Shown piece by piece: positions 36,281 through 49,786 of a stretch of DNA of 64,000 bases. Source of the stretch: Delphinus delphis (Eukaryota; Chordata; Mammalia; Artiodactyla; Delphinidae); assembly GCF_949987515.2 (NCBI RefSeq), contig NC_082698.1:2621501-2685500 (forward strand), read 5' to 3'. A program made the position numbers and the translations under genes. How positions within the stretch are numbered: position 1 is the stretch's first letter; every line of letters begins with the position of its first letter. A model generated the notes under the pieces. It was not told the DNA's origin. It searched no databases and was given only the letters and a program-made list of their open reading frames with translations.

Positions 36281-36290
36281 CCCAGGCTCC

Positions 36291-37199
36291 TGACCCCTGG
36301 GGCTCCGGACTCTCAGGAATCCTGGCCTCTGGGGTTCCTGGATGTCGGGGCGCCGTACGTTCCTTGCAACTCCTACGGCAGCTGGGTGAATGGTGTGTGT
36401 GATGTGAGTGTGTGTGTGATGTGAGTGTATGTTTAACAAAGTGAAATTTTAAGCTAAAAGGAAATTACGTAAAGGTGGGGATGGAATGGGAGGTTAGGGA
36501 AAGGGAGGTTGCGCCCTCTCCGAACCTCAACACTGACAAGGGGCTTCGAACTCGGTCCTGAAGAGCCCGAACCCGCGCCACCGCGTGGCCCGCCACCTAC
36601 CCGCCGGCGGGGCCATCCCTGGGCGCAGCCAGGGCACAGCCCATCACCCACTGTGACCTCCGAGCAGCACGGCCTGGGCAGCTGGGCCGCCTCCGGCACC
36701 ACGGGCCCAGCCCCAGGACCCTCTCACTCAGGCCCGCAGGCCCCACGCTCCTCTAACCTCGGGTCTTCCCTGGCTCTCCTTGGCATCGCCTAATGTTGAC
36801 GCCCCAGGTAGTGTCCGCTCACCACCTTTCCACCTCCCCTGCTTATAACTCCCACACACTCTCCGGCCTGGGTAAAATTGTCCATGGTCCTAGTATCCTC
36901 AATAACCAGGGAAACCTCAGCCGCCAGCCAAGCGCCCTCCCCTGCCTCCGGAGCCCAGCATCCATCTGCCCTGGGGCCGGGGGAGTCTTTTTGGTTCTCC
37001 CCAAACTGCACCCCGCCTGCTCTCCAAAGAGCCACTCCTGGAGCTCCCATCTTACTGAAGCCATCGCTTCCACCCAGACACGTGAGGCTCCTCCTGGAGG
37101 TCCTCGGGCTCTGCACTGAGTTTGAGGGCAGGCCCCATGGATCCTCCCGTGGGTGTTAGGGCACCTATGTGCCTTCTACCACGTGCACATCTCACCGGG
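36291..37199. other. Intergenic shoulder of the GLRX3 CpG island
   Basis: GC-rich decaying to average. A short GTGTGTGATGTGAGTG repeat lies at about 36390-36430. There is no convincing exon. Confidence 0.55.
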
Positions 37200-37325
37200 T
37201 TAGAACTGCACCTGTAGTCTCCACCAGTCCCGGTTCTCATCAAGGGCGGGAACTGAGTCTCTGTCCCAGTGCCTAAGTTAGAGCCAAGAACGTGGCAGGT
37301 GCTCAGTACATGCTCTCTACCTGCA
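37200..37325 (+). repeat. L2 LINE 3' tail remnant
   Basis: CAAGGGCGGGAACTG ... GTGCCTAAG ... GGCAGGTGCTCAGTACATG follows the usual L2 3' end order. Short and decayed. Confidence 0.6.
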
Positions 37326-37699
37326 GCTGGTGGAGAAGTGGGCTTGTGGAGTTTCAAAGACTTATTACAAAAAAAAAAAAAAAAAAATTATGTAATATAT
37401 TTCATTAATAATGTTTACATTGATTGCATGTTGAAATACTACTTCTGATATACTGGGTTTTGTGAAACATTATTAAAATTAAATTTACCTCTTTCTACCT
37501 TTTAAATGTGGTTACTAGAAATGTTTAAATTACATAGGTGACTTTCATTTGTGGCTCACTTTGTATTTTCTCTTGGGCAACTCTGCTCCAGTGATTGAAA
37601 GTGGTCTTTAGTTACATATGTGCCTCATCCTGAGAAGTGGGTGTTCCTGAAGATGGTAAATTCCATTATCTAAAATGCAATAAGAGAGTGGTGAGGAAC

Positions 37700-37945
37700 T
37701 GTTTTGTATCCTGACTTTGGTGGTAGGTACACAAACCTAAACGCACGAAATACACACAAAGAGTACAAGTAAAACTGGAGAAATGGAAGAAGATGGACAG
37801 ATCGTATGAATATCATCATCCTAGTTGTGGTATTGTACTACAGTGTTTCAAGATGCTATCTTTGGGGAAAAGCATAGGCAGAATCTCTCTCTGTTATTTC
37901 TTATGACTGCATGTGACCCTACAATCATTTTAAAATAAAAAGGTT
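37700..37945 (+). mobile_element. L1M 3' end fragment, sense
   Basis: ACTGGAGAAATGGAAG, GGTATTGTACTACAGTG, CTCTGTTATTTCTTATGACTG and a terminal AAAATAAAAAG match an L1M 3' terminus. Intergenic. Confidence 0.75.
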
Positions 37946-40900
37946 AGTTTTTTTAAAAACCGTAAGTAAAATCTAGAGACTACTATGAAAAAATGCACCG
38001 GGAAGGGAGAAAACAGCATGTTGCAAAACAAGATGTATGCTCTGATGACCATTTTTAAACAGAATTATATGTAAATAAAACACGTAACTCCGTATAGCTA
38101 AATGTAGCATAGCAAAAGGTCTTCAGAAGGATGTTCTCCAAAGTGTTAGAAGAACTTGTGCCCAGAGAGTGAAAATAGGGAAGTTTTAAAGGGAGGACCT
38201 ACACCTTTTACATTATATGCTTCCTAGTGTCACCTGCATTTTTTCTTTTTCTTTTTTTGTTTTTTAAACTTCTTTGGAGTCATTCATTGAAATGTTAGTA
38301 TGTTTGGAAACACATCTGCACCAAATGTTGTACAAGAATTATATCTCTAATTTGAAGGAAGCTTACACATCAATACTAAAAACATTTCACTTGCATTTTT
38401 TTCAAAGAACATGGATGGGCTTTGTAATTTAAAAATAATGAAATTGTAATACACTAGGGAAATGTGCAATAGTGAATCTTTTTCAAAAAATGCAAGAATC
38501 ACCCATCTAATGTAACTGTTAAAAATCCTGATTTTTCCTTCTTTAAATGGAATTTGCTGAAAGCAGGATATACCAGCTAGAGAGCATGCTCCCTACCTTA
38601 AAAATAAAGTTGGGAAAACTCCCTAAAAATCTTTCCAGTTCTGCCTCCTGCCCTTTTTGCTGTTATCACTATTGATATCAACAGGCCTAATGTTCAGCAA
38701 GTGAATCTCTGAGCTTTAAAATGCTCTGATTTCACAACAAAGACCATTCCACTCAGCCCTGAGCCCAAGCCACATTTTGGGGGGCTGTCACATCTGAGTT
38801 ACAGGTAGATAAGGGTGTACACAGCTATATAGTGCTTTTCAGCTTTCCAAAGTCCTTGCTGCTTCCAGATCATGATGCAAAGACATCACTGCCTGTGTTA
38901 CCAAACCAAACTTAGGTCCTCTCACCCACCCACAGTAAAGCCAATCTACTGACCCCAGGTTGTGGTGAAGGAAAGTGCAGCATTCATTGCAGGAGCCAAG
39001 CAAGGAGTCCAGGCAGCTAGTGCTTAAAAGGTCCAAACTCCCCGAAGGCTTTCAGGAAAAGCTTTTTAAAGACAGGTAAGGGAGGAGGGTTGTGGGGTGC
39101 GTGATCAGCTCGTGGACATACTTCTGATTGCTTGGTGGTGAGGTCATCGAGAGTCAACATCATCAACCTTCTGGTTCCAGCTGGTCTGGGCTCTGCGTGC
39201 TTGTGGGCAGCATGCAGTTAACTTCTTCCACCTGGTAGCGGCTTCAGTATCTGCAAAACAGCTCCAAGGACATGGCTCAGAATATTATCTATAGCCCTTG
39301 AGGAGGAACTAAAGGCCCTGGACTTTGTTTAAACTAGTATTTTGTCTTGCTGACCACTTTCCTTTCTCTCCGCATTTTCTCACTTCTCTGATTAAATTTA
39401 TTCTTTGGAACTTGGGCAAGGCCTAGGAGGCTAAAGTTTTTCTGCAGACGAGAGTCAGGCAGAGGACATGGGAGGCAGGGTGCAGTTCTGTCCTGGGAAG
39501 GCCCCATAGCGCCCTGTTCAGTTACACCTGCCCCACTTTATAGCTAAGGAAATTGCCCAAAGCCACAGCAGGGAAGGGGCAGTGCCGGGACTCATTCCAT
39601 GGCCTTCCCTGTCCTGCCCCCACTGCACCCCATCCTGCACGCTGCTCATTCTTTGGAGAGCCCAGTCCTCTGCTTCTCTGAGCGTGTTCAGGCACAGAGG
39701 GGAAAACTCATCATTGTCATACAGAACTTAGTGCGTGAAGACTCAAAACCACAGGAAAGCAAGATGCTGGGGCTGATTTTGGCCTTTGTCCCCAGTGTGG
39801 GTTAATCCCAGACACTGACATTCTGCTGACCCATATATAAGCATCATTTAGCTACATCCTATACCCTCTTGGGGCAGAGGGCTCCCCCTAGGGAACCCAG
39901 TGACACTTCGTGGCCCTGGGCAGGGGCCTCTCCGGGCTCTCCGGCCCACTTGGTCAGGAACCAGGGACAGCTCTCCAAGCAGCACAGCCCTGCAAAGGAT
40001 GGGGCAATTAGGTTTTGCTGAGAAGGCTGTGTGGCACCTCAGGGGCTGGGACCATGGGGACCGGGAAGCTGAGGCTCTGGGTCCTGGCGGCTGAAGTCCT
40101 GGCCTGGCAGAGCACAAGCTTCAGAGAGGGCTGCAGGGGGCCTTCCTGGCGGCAAAGGTGCCGCACCCTGTGTCTGTGAATGGACCTCAGTTCAAAAGGG
40201 ATGTGTTTGTGTGGCTGAGGTGTAATTATTTTTAACGACAGCTAACATTTCACCGCTCCTGAATGGGTGAGGAAATATTTTAGCCATCCCACGTTTGGTG
40301 ACACATCATTCCCTCCTGGGCCCCAGTGTTACTCCCCAACAGGGCACAGTGCTGAGTACTAGGTGGGCACAGATAACCCAGGTGGAGAAAAACACCTGGT
40401 CGTTACAGGGGAGGATTTGGAATTGAATTCCCGCCTGGCTAGGTTTTTGTAAACACTCCCTCGAGGAGCCAAGACACACACAGGGTTTTTAATGGGCAAA
40501 GCATGGCATTAAGAAGTGTTGTTACTCAAGGAAAATGGCCAATGCGCCCTCTCTTTTAAGAGAGACTCCTAAATCCCAGTCACTCTGCCTCCGAAGGCCG
40601 GTTGAGAATAACCCCAACTGGAGGGAATTAATTTCCTTAGGAATTTCACTGTTACAAGATTAATGGAGCCCCCTGCTGAGAAACAGTAAAACTGTAAGTA
40701 CAGTAGATTTGCACCTGAAAGATACATATTTTAATTTCCGTTCTCAAGCTGCGATAACATCTTCTCGAGCTACTATAAATGGCATAAATAAGCACCCGCA
40801 CGTCTGCTGAGAACCTGCCGACACAGAGCTCCCGGGGAGGAGTCCGCGCGGAGCTGGGGTGGCCCCGGGTCCCAATGCTGCGGGCTCCATCCACGTGGTG

Positions 40901-43900
40901 GCCCGGAGCAGGGGTCGTGGCCACGTGACCACGGCTGGGCGCAGGTCTGGAAGGGCCGAAACAAACGCCCCTCCCGGGAGCCCCAACGGGTTGACCAGAA
41001 CCCCAGAGAAGAATCCCTGGACCACATTCTCGGAAGTCGACCCCCATCGGCCCGCCCTAGCCCTGCCACCCACCCTGGCACAGTCCTGCTGAGGGACCAC
41101 CGGCCTGGACCGAGAGTGGGGTAACTAAGAAGTGGACAGTCTGTGTTCTGCCCCTCGGGAGCCCTCCAGGGAATTTCACCCCGCTGTCCATCAGCTTTGG
41201 CGGCCCCAAGAATGGGGCTTGGGAAGGTTGTCTCACAAACCACGTTGAGATAAACTGGACACTGGGTCCAACCAAGTGACCAGCCCTGTTCTCCTTGGCC
41301 CAAGGGCCTCCCTGGCAACTGGGATGCTACAACTATCACCCTGATAACCAAGAACTAGTCTGGGATAGGGAAGTGGGAATGGGCTGTGATGTTTCCTCTG
41401 TCAACCCTTAGGAGCCCCGCACTTGACCTTGGCAATGTCTGGCCAATTTTTTTGTTCCCTTCCTTACCAGAAACTGCTGTTATTGGAAGAACTCTATGTA
41501 TATGCTGGCTATAAAGGTTGTTTATGCTGCCATAGCGAGATTTTTATTGGTTGTATTTTTGCTGCACTTGCTTGAAAAATAATTATTTTCAAAGAAAAGA
41601 AGAATTACATATCCAGTAAATTAAATAAGACTCGTGTTTGTTAGGGACCTCTGACAGCTCCTCAAATGTGAAAAAAGGTTTCGAAGCAGTGAATGGACAA
41701 TTTATGAGCAAGCTTATGTGTAAAACACATTTCAAGACGTACTCCATCTTGGCTCCACCGATAAAGATACATTTCATTTCTTTTCAGAAGTATATGTTAT
41801 CTGATAGTTTCACAGTAATCTCTTTTCCCCTAAAATAAGACAATGTGAATAAGCGTGTACCCACTAACCCAATCTAGCACTGAGTTGAACGTTTTTGGGT
41901 TGCTATAGGGCAAAAAAAAAAAAATGTGACCACATCCCATAAAGTGCTCTCTAGAAGAAATATATTTATAGAAAATGTAGTTCACAAATCTTGATCTAAT
42001 TGCTACAATCTTCAAAAGCTCTTTAGTCAAAATAATTTTTAAACACGTTTCTAGTTGTTGACAATTTATCAGGGAAAATTCATCTTGAGAGTTGACTACC
42101 CATTTTCCATCCCCTGCATCAATTCTAATGTGTCTTCCACGGAAGACCAGCGAGGGCGGCAGGTGAGGATTGTAGAGCCAGTTTCCAGGCTGTAGGTGGC
42201 ACCAGCCGCTTCTTCAGGCTGGGGAAGGAGCATCCTTTGTTGAGTGGTTTCTTTATTCAACCTGGAGACATCACAATTCAGAATTAACACAAACTGATGC
42301 TCTATCTATAGAGGTTCTTCTGATCCACCAAAAACGTGCTTTACCCTGACTTGCCAATTTTTAACACCTCCTGCCTTCTCAGTTCGATTGGCAGTGTATT
42401 TGAGGTCCTATAAGATGTACCAAGTCTGTGCTGTACATATGAAAGCCGCTAGTATGGGGTTGGAGGGAAGGGTCATGTGCAGAGAGAGAGAAGGAAAAAC
42501 TTACACATACACTGCCACATACATCTTTGCCTACCTGAAGTTTCAGTTTTCCATGTGATCACCCGGAAGAAGATTCCATGGCACTTTGCTGATCACGAGT
42601 GTACATAGTCACTGTGTATGTTTGTATGCAGCTGTGTGTTGTCTTGAGTCAAACGTTTTACATATAAACAGCGTTGTGTGTGTGTGTGTGTGTGCGTGTG
42701 TGTCTATGTATTTATTCTCCAGGTCCATTTGGAGTCAATTTTCTGCTTGTATTTGTAATTCTTGTTTCAAATTTGACAAACTGAGGATACAAATGAGTTT
42801 GCCTTGGTGTCACAAACAAGATCACTTGTAAAATGAGAGGGAATTCTTAAGAGAACTAAGAAGTTCTAACCAGGCAAGCTCCTTTGGGCCGTGTGGCTCC
42901 AAGATGTCACGTCTCAAAGAGAATCCTTCCACCTAGGCTTTTGAGTTCACAGGTCCTCTGTCCCGCTGACCTTGGCACTCTCACAGGCTGCTTTTGCCTG
43001 GAGATGTCACATCACAGAGTGGATGTCTGGAGTGTCCAGCAAACACCGTGAGCAGAGCTGGCCCTTCCTTGCCAACTTTAAATTCTTTCCTCTAGAACCA
43101 AACGAGAAAGGAAAAAAGCAAACCACTGATTTTTAAATGATGCATAGGCGCTATTGCCCTGTAGTACGTATATAAAATAAATGGGTCAGTCTTTCATGTT
43201 CTCTTGATGAAGTAGCTAAACCTCTATGGTTGTGTCTCTTCACCAGAGTAAAGCAAAAACTTGGTGGTGACTCCATTATTAGCCTAAGTTTAAGTTAGTA
43301 TCTATTATTTGCTCATTTGTATGAAATACACTTCACTATTTTAATCAGAACAAATATCTCATGTAAAAATGTCGATGCCAACATGACCTTTAGACCTTCC
43401 AGCTATGACATACATTCTTTTCTCAGTTCATATCTGTTGAACTAAGAAATGAATAACAGGAGATACAGAGGGGGAAAGTCTCCTTCCTATGATAAGAGGC
43501 AGAAGTGGGGGACCCTAAACTGGCTAACCCTTTATGGCGTGGACCTGAAGGAGAAAGCAGCACGTCTGGCCGATTCTGCACGGACACGACACACCAGCTC
43601 TGCCAGGCACTGAGCCGTCAGAAGTCAGGCTGCGGCTGCCCTGAGGGCTGAGATGGAAGAGGCAAAGCTCCCGGGGCGTCAGGTAGGTCTTCAGTCTCAG
43701 CCTGCTACCCTCACACCCCCAGCCCCTCTACACGGGAGGCCCCAGCTCCTAAACTGCTGTGTTTATTCCTATTGCCCCAAACTCTCAGGCCTTTCTCCCC
43801 AACGGGTAAGGACCAGGAAGATGCTCTCGCCCACTTGGATGAAATGCTGCTTCTCTGGTTTCCGCATGTTCTCTGTCACTGCATCACAGCTAGAAATGAC

Positions 43901-46100
43901 TGGGTACACTTCACATGGATTCTGGGCCCTGTTTTTTTTTCTCCCATTGAATCAGGTTATTATATCATTCCTTACCCAGGACAGAGTTATTATCGGGCAT
44001 AACTGTATTTACCCTACAGATATATGTCCTTTTATGATGGGACATAAATATTAATAACAGTGTTCTGGAATTCCTGTCCACTAACACAGTAGGGGGGAGC
44101 CACATTCTGAGGAATCCCGAGGCCTACTCCAATCCTTAAATGAAATGTTCTGTTTTAAGGGATGGCTATAAAAATCTTTAACACTATTTAGCAATCTCTT
44201 TGGAGGGGTTTGTCTCTTATTTACCGGAAGATATAGTATGTGAGTTTGTGTGCCTTTGCTTTCGTTTTATAATTTCAAATAGTCAGAAAATATGGCATCT
44301 GCTGGCAATCAGTTTATTTTGATAGATAAAAAGGGGTTAATAAAAACCCCTTAGAAATAAAAAGAAGGTGACTAGTAATATATTTCATGGTGCTTTCTTC
44401 CAGCTGTGCATAAAGAGAGCAAGCTTTTTTACTTCTCCCCAGTAAGTCTTCTCCCCTTATTTTCTCTACCTACCGAGTCATTTATAATCATTATTTCCAA
44501 CCCACATACTAACGCGGCCTCAGTCATATTTCCACATCCTGGGGGTTTCTCCTTACTATATTGTGAGAGCTGAGGGGCAAAAACACCTTATAATTTACAT
44601 GAAAATACATGCCAAAAATGGATTCTCAAACATAGCCAGTGTGACTTCATATACTTGCAAATAAAAAAATCTTAGGATGAAATATAAAACATCATGCTAA
44701 AATTTTAACCTATTGTGGAAACATAGTGTCTCATAGGAAGTACACTGGTGTCTGGCACTTAACAATCATTACCCAGCGATTAGAAGCAGGGGTAGGTTAA
44801 AATGAAATACAGTTACTACTTTCTGTTCGAACCTAAAGCTATTGCTTTTAGAAGGCGCGTTTGTGGTTTATTAATATTTCAATTTTTCTACGGCACCTGT
44901 TTAGCAGACTATAAAATCCTGGCCTGCGGCGTAAAGCAAGTGTTTACAGTTCCATTATGGGATGGACGGGGGCACATATGTCATACTGTATCATACAAAT
45001 CTCTGACTTGCACTGGTCATAACGTCTTTCAAATAATTATCTATTTTTGATCATCCCTGAAGAGCATATTTACAATGTCAGGAAATAATATAGGGAAATG
45101 GCTCAGATCACAAAGGTCTCCATGTAGAGATATTATTTTGAAAGTTGAAAATGATGGGTTATTATTACTGTTATTCTTATTTGCCTTAATGAAATATTCC
45201 TGGATCATTATAAGGATTGCATTTAGAAAAATCTTATACTGAGTCTTGCCATAAAAAAAGTAATAACCTGAGTTAAAATGACGTGGGAACAAAACCATGA
45301 CCCTTAGGAAGATGAACATGCGCTGACTTTCTGGAGAGACAAGCATCCTTCAGATTACCCCTCTTGGGATGGGGCAGCTGTCCACAGCGCGTGGGCCCTC
45401 AAGTCACCTGTGTACTGTTGAGCTGAAGACCAAGGCAGAAGATGCAGGCAGAGCGTGGGGACCTGCAGGCAGTCCTGACCAGCCACTCTTCAGTAACACT
45501 TTGACTGTGGCCCAGAAGCAGAAGATGTAATCACCGAGACAAGAGGTGGACTAGTGCACGGCTTGTGCAGTCTGTTCTTCCTTGTCCCATTTAAAATCCC
45601 AGCGATGTTAGATGTCTTTAGCTAAAAACAGCCCAGAGGGGCCAGGAGGGCAGGGGCACCTGTCTTGAGGCCTCCCTGGGCTCTGGCTGGAGCTGATGCC
45701 ACACAGCTACCTCTGCTGAACTCATTTATTCACTGGCCTATCTCTGAGTACTCACGCTGGGTCCCGCCTGTGCTGGGCGCTGGGGACACAGATTCTCAAG
45801 AGGAGAAGCCCTTGGCCACACACTCCCGTTCATGAACCACTTCGAATGCAAAGGTGGGTGATCAGAATAAAGATTATTCATGTCCGGGTGCAGCAGAGGC
45901 TCACCTTGAGGAAGCCGGCTGGGACTCTGTACCTGCCAGCAGCGTCTGGAAAATTGTGTGGTGAAATTAAGGCCCTTGGGGCAACTAGCAGAGCCGTTTT
46001 GTTTGTTGAACTGTTGTTGTTTATTTGTTTGATCAAACTTACGGAGGCTTTCCACCGGAACCAAAGGCAAGGCGCGCAGAAGGGTAAGAAATCCGGACAG
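37946..46100. other. Intergenic, largely unique-looking
   Basis: The longest stretch free of recognisable young repeats in the window. A GC-rich patch with overlapping frames at 40.7-41.4 kb and MIR-like traces near 39.5 and 45.7 kb were noted, but no gene could be supported. Confidence 0.55.
42675..42702. repeat. (TG)n microsatellite
   Basis: About 14 TG units with one CG interruption. Intergenic. Confidence 0.95.
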
Positions 46101-46107
46101 AGTTGTG

Positions 46108-46260
46108 TCTGAATCCAGGTCTGCCCTTCAACCTTTTGCAGCCCTGGGCACCGCAGGCAACATCTCTGAGCCTGATGTTTCTCTGTTCCTTTATCTGAAC
46201 ATGAAGACAGCCCGAGCCCTGCTGTGTTGCTGGGAGGATGAAGTGAGATCAATGTTGCAA
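46108..46260 (+). repeat. MIR SINE remnant, sense
   Basis: GAATCCAGGTCTGCCC, CCCTGGGCACCGCAGGC, GTTCCTTTATCTGAAC and GGATGAAGTGAGATC follow the MIR order. Confidence 0.6.
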
Positions 46261-46674
46261 AATTGACCACTAAAGTCTGTTAACGCCCAGTGTATGGTTA
46301 TTTCCTGAGTGCCAACTGCAGGCCTGCATCTGCCCAGTGGAGAACAGTCCTCCTGGAGGGGATATGGAACATCAATGGATAAAAAAAGAAAGCTTCCCAC
46401 CATCCAGGCATGAGTGCCCTGAGGGACCGGAATCAGGCAGATGGGGTGGGGGCGGGGTGGGCTCGGCGTCTCTCCGGAGGGACGGTTCCCTCGACCTCTG
46501 AAAAACAAGAAGGAGAGCTGTTGCAGTTTAGAGAGAAGTGTTTCCAGGCAAAGACGATAACCGACATTGTCATATAATGTCTAAAGAAACTGTGAATTTC
46601 AGAGGAAAAAAATAACCTATTCTAGTGCCCAAAGTAGTTCTGGGAATTTTTTTAAAATAAGAGGGCAAGAAGGA

Positions 46675-46800
46675 AGGGAAAGAGCATTTATTAAACACTT
46701 ATTATGTGCCAGGCTATGTGTTTCTGGAGATATGCATGTATATAGATACACTATATATATTCTCTGTTACATGCCAACAAGATAAGCAGAGGTAGTCATC
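46675..46800 (-). repeat. MIR SINE remnant, antisense
   Basis: GAGCATTTATTAAACACTT then ATTATGTGCCAGGC is the typical reversed MIR 3' end. A short TA-rich run follows. Confidence 0.7.
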
Positions 46801-47034
46801 TTTTAGAGAGGTCACTAAAGATTTAAAGAAGGAAGGTTAAGTCAATGGAAGAGTAGAAGTAATGACCTTGCAACAGTTGAATCAAAACTGTTTCTGGCAC
46901 CCTCCTCACAACACATACACAGACACAGACGTGCAAGACACATGCGCATGGGCACAACCCATCTGAGGGAAGCAGAGCTGAGCATGTTATTAAAGACAAC
47001 CCCCAGCTACTCCATGAAGCTCTGACTTCCCTGG

Positions 47035-47135
47035 AAGGCTTTATTCCTATTTTACAGATGAGGAAACTGAGGCTCAGGAATGAACACTCCCCCCAGCACA
47101 CCTCACTAGTTAAGCAAACAAAACCTCTCCACAAA
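47035..47135 (-). repeat. MIR SINE fragment, antisense
   Basis: TTTTACAGATGAGGAAACTG then AGGCTCAGGAATG is the reversed MIR core. Confidence 0.75.
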
Positions 47136-48240
47136 CTTCCTGGACTCCGATTGGTCGGTCCAGTGCTCGGCTGGGAAAGACTAGAGATTCCTCATTCCAG
47201 CTACAGTGAACTGCGGGCTTGCCAAGTACCACGCATCACGCTGGGCACTATACAGACGGTGTCTCACTGTAAACTCGGAGCACTCCACTGTAGGAGACAC
47301 CGTTTATATATATATATTTAAAGCTGAGGAATCAAAGCAGCTTGCCCAGGTGCTGGAAATTGGCCAGGTGGAATCGGAGCTCAGGTACCTTCCTCTGAGA
47401 GCCGCTTTCCCTGTAGGTGGTGTGCAAGGTGACTGGAAGTGGTGCACAGAGAAACAACTTTTCTTTTAATAGTTAACTTTTATTTATTTTTATTGTGTTA
47501 CAATACACAGAACATAAGATGACCATTTTAATCATTTTTAACTGTATAGTGCAGTGGCATTAAGCACAGTCCCATTGCTGTGCAACCATCACCACCACCG
47601 GTGTCCAGAACTCTGTTCATCTTCCTAATTGAAACTCTGCCCCGCTTAAACACCAACTCTTCATTCCCCTCCCCCAGCCCCTGCTGCTGCCTGTCTGTGA
47701 GTCTGACTACTCTGTCCCCTCCCCCAGCCCCCAGGAGCCACCCTGCAGCTGTCTGTCTGTGAGTCTGACTACTCTGCTATTTAATAGAAGTGGAATTGTA
47801 TTGTACCTGTCCTTCTGTGACCCACTTATTTCATTTCACATGTCCTCAGGGTTCATCCACGTTGTAACCTGTGTCAGAATTTCCTTTCTTTTAAAGACTG
47901 AATAATATTCCATTGTATGGATGGACTGCATTTTGCTTATCCATTCACCCATCTATGGTCACTTGGGTTCTTTCCACCTTTTGGCCGCTGTGAATAGTAC
48001 TGCTATGAACATAGGTGGTCAAGTCCCTTCTTTCCATTATTTAGTGTGTATACTCAAAAGTGGAATTGTAGGATCATATCATAATTTTATGTTTAACTTT
48101 TTGAGGAAATACCATACAGTTTTTAATAGTGGCTGCACCATTTTACCTTCTTGCCTTCTCCCCTCGAACAGGGGTCCCAGTTCCCCCACATCCTAGCCAA
48201 CACTTGTTTGTTTGTTTGTGTTATAATAGCCCTCCTCATG

Positions 48241-48975
48241 CAGGGGTCCCCAATCCCCAAGTCATGGACCGGTGCTGGTCCGTGGCCTGTTAGGAACCGG
48301 GCCACACAGCAGGAGGGGAGCGGTGGACAAGTGAGCGAAGCTTCATCTGTATCTACAGCCGCTCCCCATCGCTTGCATTACCTCCTGAGCTCCACCTTTT
48401 GTCAGATCAGCGGCAGCAGTAGATTCTCGTAGGAGTAGGAGCTCGAACACTACTGTGAACTGCAAATGCAAGGCATCTAGGTTGCACGCTCCTCATGAGA
48501 ATCTAATGCCTGATGATCTGAGGTGGAGCTGAGGCGGTGATGCTAGCACTGGGGAGCGGATGCAAATACAGATCATCATTAGCGGAGAGGTTTGACTGCA
48601 CAGACACCATAATAAATCAACTGCTTACAGACTCATATCAAAACCCTATCAGTGAGCGGCAAGTGACAATTAAGCTGCATCTTACAGAGTAGACTGGATA
48701 TAAGCAACACACTTCGGGTGTCACTGTCTCCCATCACCCCCAGATGGGACCATCTAATTGCAGGACAACAAGCTAAGGGTTCCCACTGATTCTGCATTAT
48801 GGTGAGTTGTATAATTATTTCATTATATATTACAATGTAATGAAAATATAAATAAAGTGCATAATAAATGTAATGTGCTTGAATCATCCCCAAACCATCC
48901 CCCACCTCCCTGGTCCATGGAAAAATTGTGTTCCATGAGACCGGTCCCTGGTGCCAAAAAAGTTGGGGACCGCTG
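48241..48975. mobile_element. hAT-type nonautonomous DNA transposon with internal hairpin
   Basis: The ends are inverted: CAGGGGTCCCCAAT at the left and the reverse complement of CAGCGGTCCCCAAC at the right. Eight-base flanks TCCTCATG and TCCTAATA fit the hAT target duplication. There is no transposase frame. Internally, arms at 48359-48397 and 48521-48559 are inverted repeats of each other, continued inward by shorter matching blocks. It is inserted in the antisense L1 (47.47-50.02 kb). The ends match a widespread mammalian element I cannot name with certainty. Confidence 0.88.
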
Positions 48976-49010
48976 TCCTAATAGATATGAAGAGGCATTT
49001 CATTTGGTTT

Positions 49011-49328
49011 TTAAAGAATTTTTTTAAATTAATTAATTTGTTTATTTTTATTTTTGGCTGCCTTGGGTCTTTGTTGCTGCACACAGGCTTTCTCTAGTTG
49101 CAGTGAGCAGGGGCTACTCTTTGTTGCGGTGCACAGGCTTCTCATTTTGATGGCTTCTCTCGTTGGCTTCTCTTGTTGCAAAGCACGGGCTCTAGGCACG
49201 CAGGCTTCAGTAGTTGTGGCTCGCAGGCTTAGTTGCAGCATGTGGGATCTTCCCAGACCAGGGCTTGAACCTGTGTCCCCTGCATTGGCAGGCAGATTCT
49301 TAATAGCTGCACCACCAGAGAAGTCTCT
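49011..49328 (-). mobile_element. CHR-1-type SINE inside an L1
   Basis: Reverse-oriented long-body SINE, somewhat shortened. The duplication TCATTTGGTT occurs at 49000-49009 and again from 49330. It interrupts the antisense L1 that spans 47.47-50.02 kb. Confidence 0.9.
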
Positions 49329-49483
49329 CTCATTTGGTTCTGATTTGCATTTCCGTAATGATTAGTGATGTTGGGCACCTTTTCATGGCCATTTGTATGT
49401 CATCTTTGGAGAAACGTCTATTCCAGTCCTTTGTTTTTTAAACAAGTTGTTTGGTTTTTGTTGTTGAGTTGTAGGTGTTCTTT

Positions 49484-49786
49484 TTTTAAATTTTTTTTCT
49501 AAAATTTTATTTATCTATTTTTGGCTATGCTGGGTCTTCGCTGCTGCACACGGGCTTTCTCTAGCTGTGGCGAGCAGGGGCTACTCTTCGTTGCAGTGTG
49601 TGGGCTTCTCATCGCGGTGGCTTCTTTTGTTGCAGCACACAAGCTCTAGGCATGTGGGCGTCAGTAGTTGTGGTGCACGGGCTTAGTTGCTCTGCGGCAT
49701 GTGGGATCTTCCCGGACCAGGGATCAAACCCGTGTCCCCTGCATTGGCAGGCAAATTCTTATCCAGTGCGCCTCCAGGGAAGCCCC
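49484..49786 (-). mobile_element. Second CHR-1-type SINE inside the same L1
   Basis: Reverse-oriented copy ending CTCCAGGGAAGCCCC. The duplication GTAGGTGTTCTTT is at 49471-49483 and 49788-49800. L1 sequence resumes immediately after it. Confidence 0.93.

Larger units (their letters stand above)
34930..36290. promoter_or_regulatory. CpG island over GLRX3 exon 1
   Basis: The stretch is very GC-rich with frequent CG dinucleotides, in contrast to the AT-rich flanks. It covers the GLRX3 promoter and exon 1 and about 1 kb of intron 1. Long reading frames on both strands here (up to about 240 codons) are a by-product of GC richness. Confidence 0.85.

Noticed and set aside
40652..41351. 192-codon minus-strand frame in a GC-rich patch
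   Set aside because: Several other frames overlap it, there is no family resemblance, and no exon-like boundaries support it.
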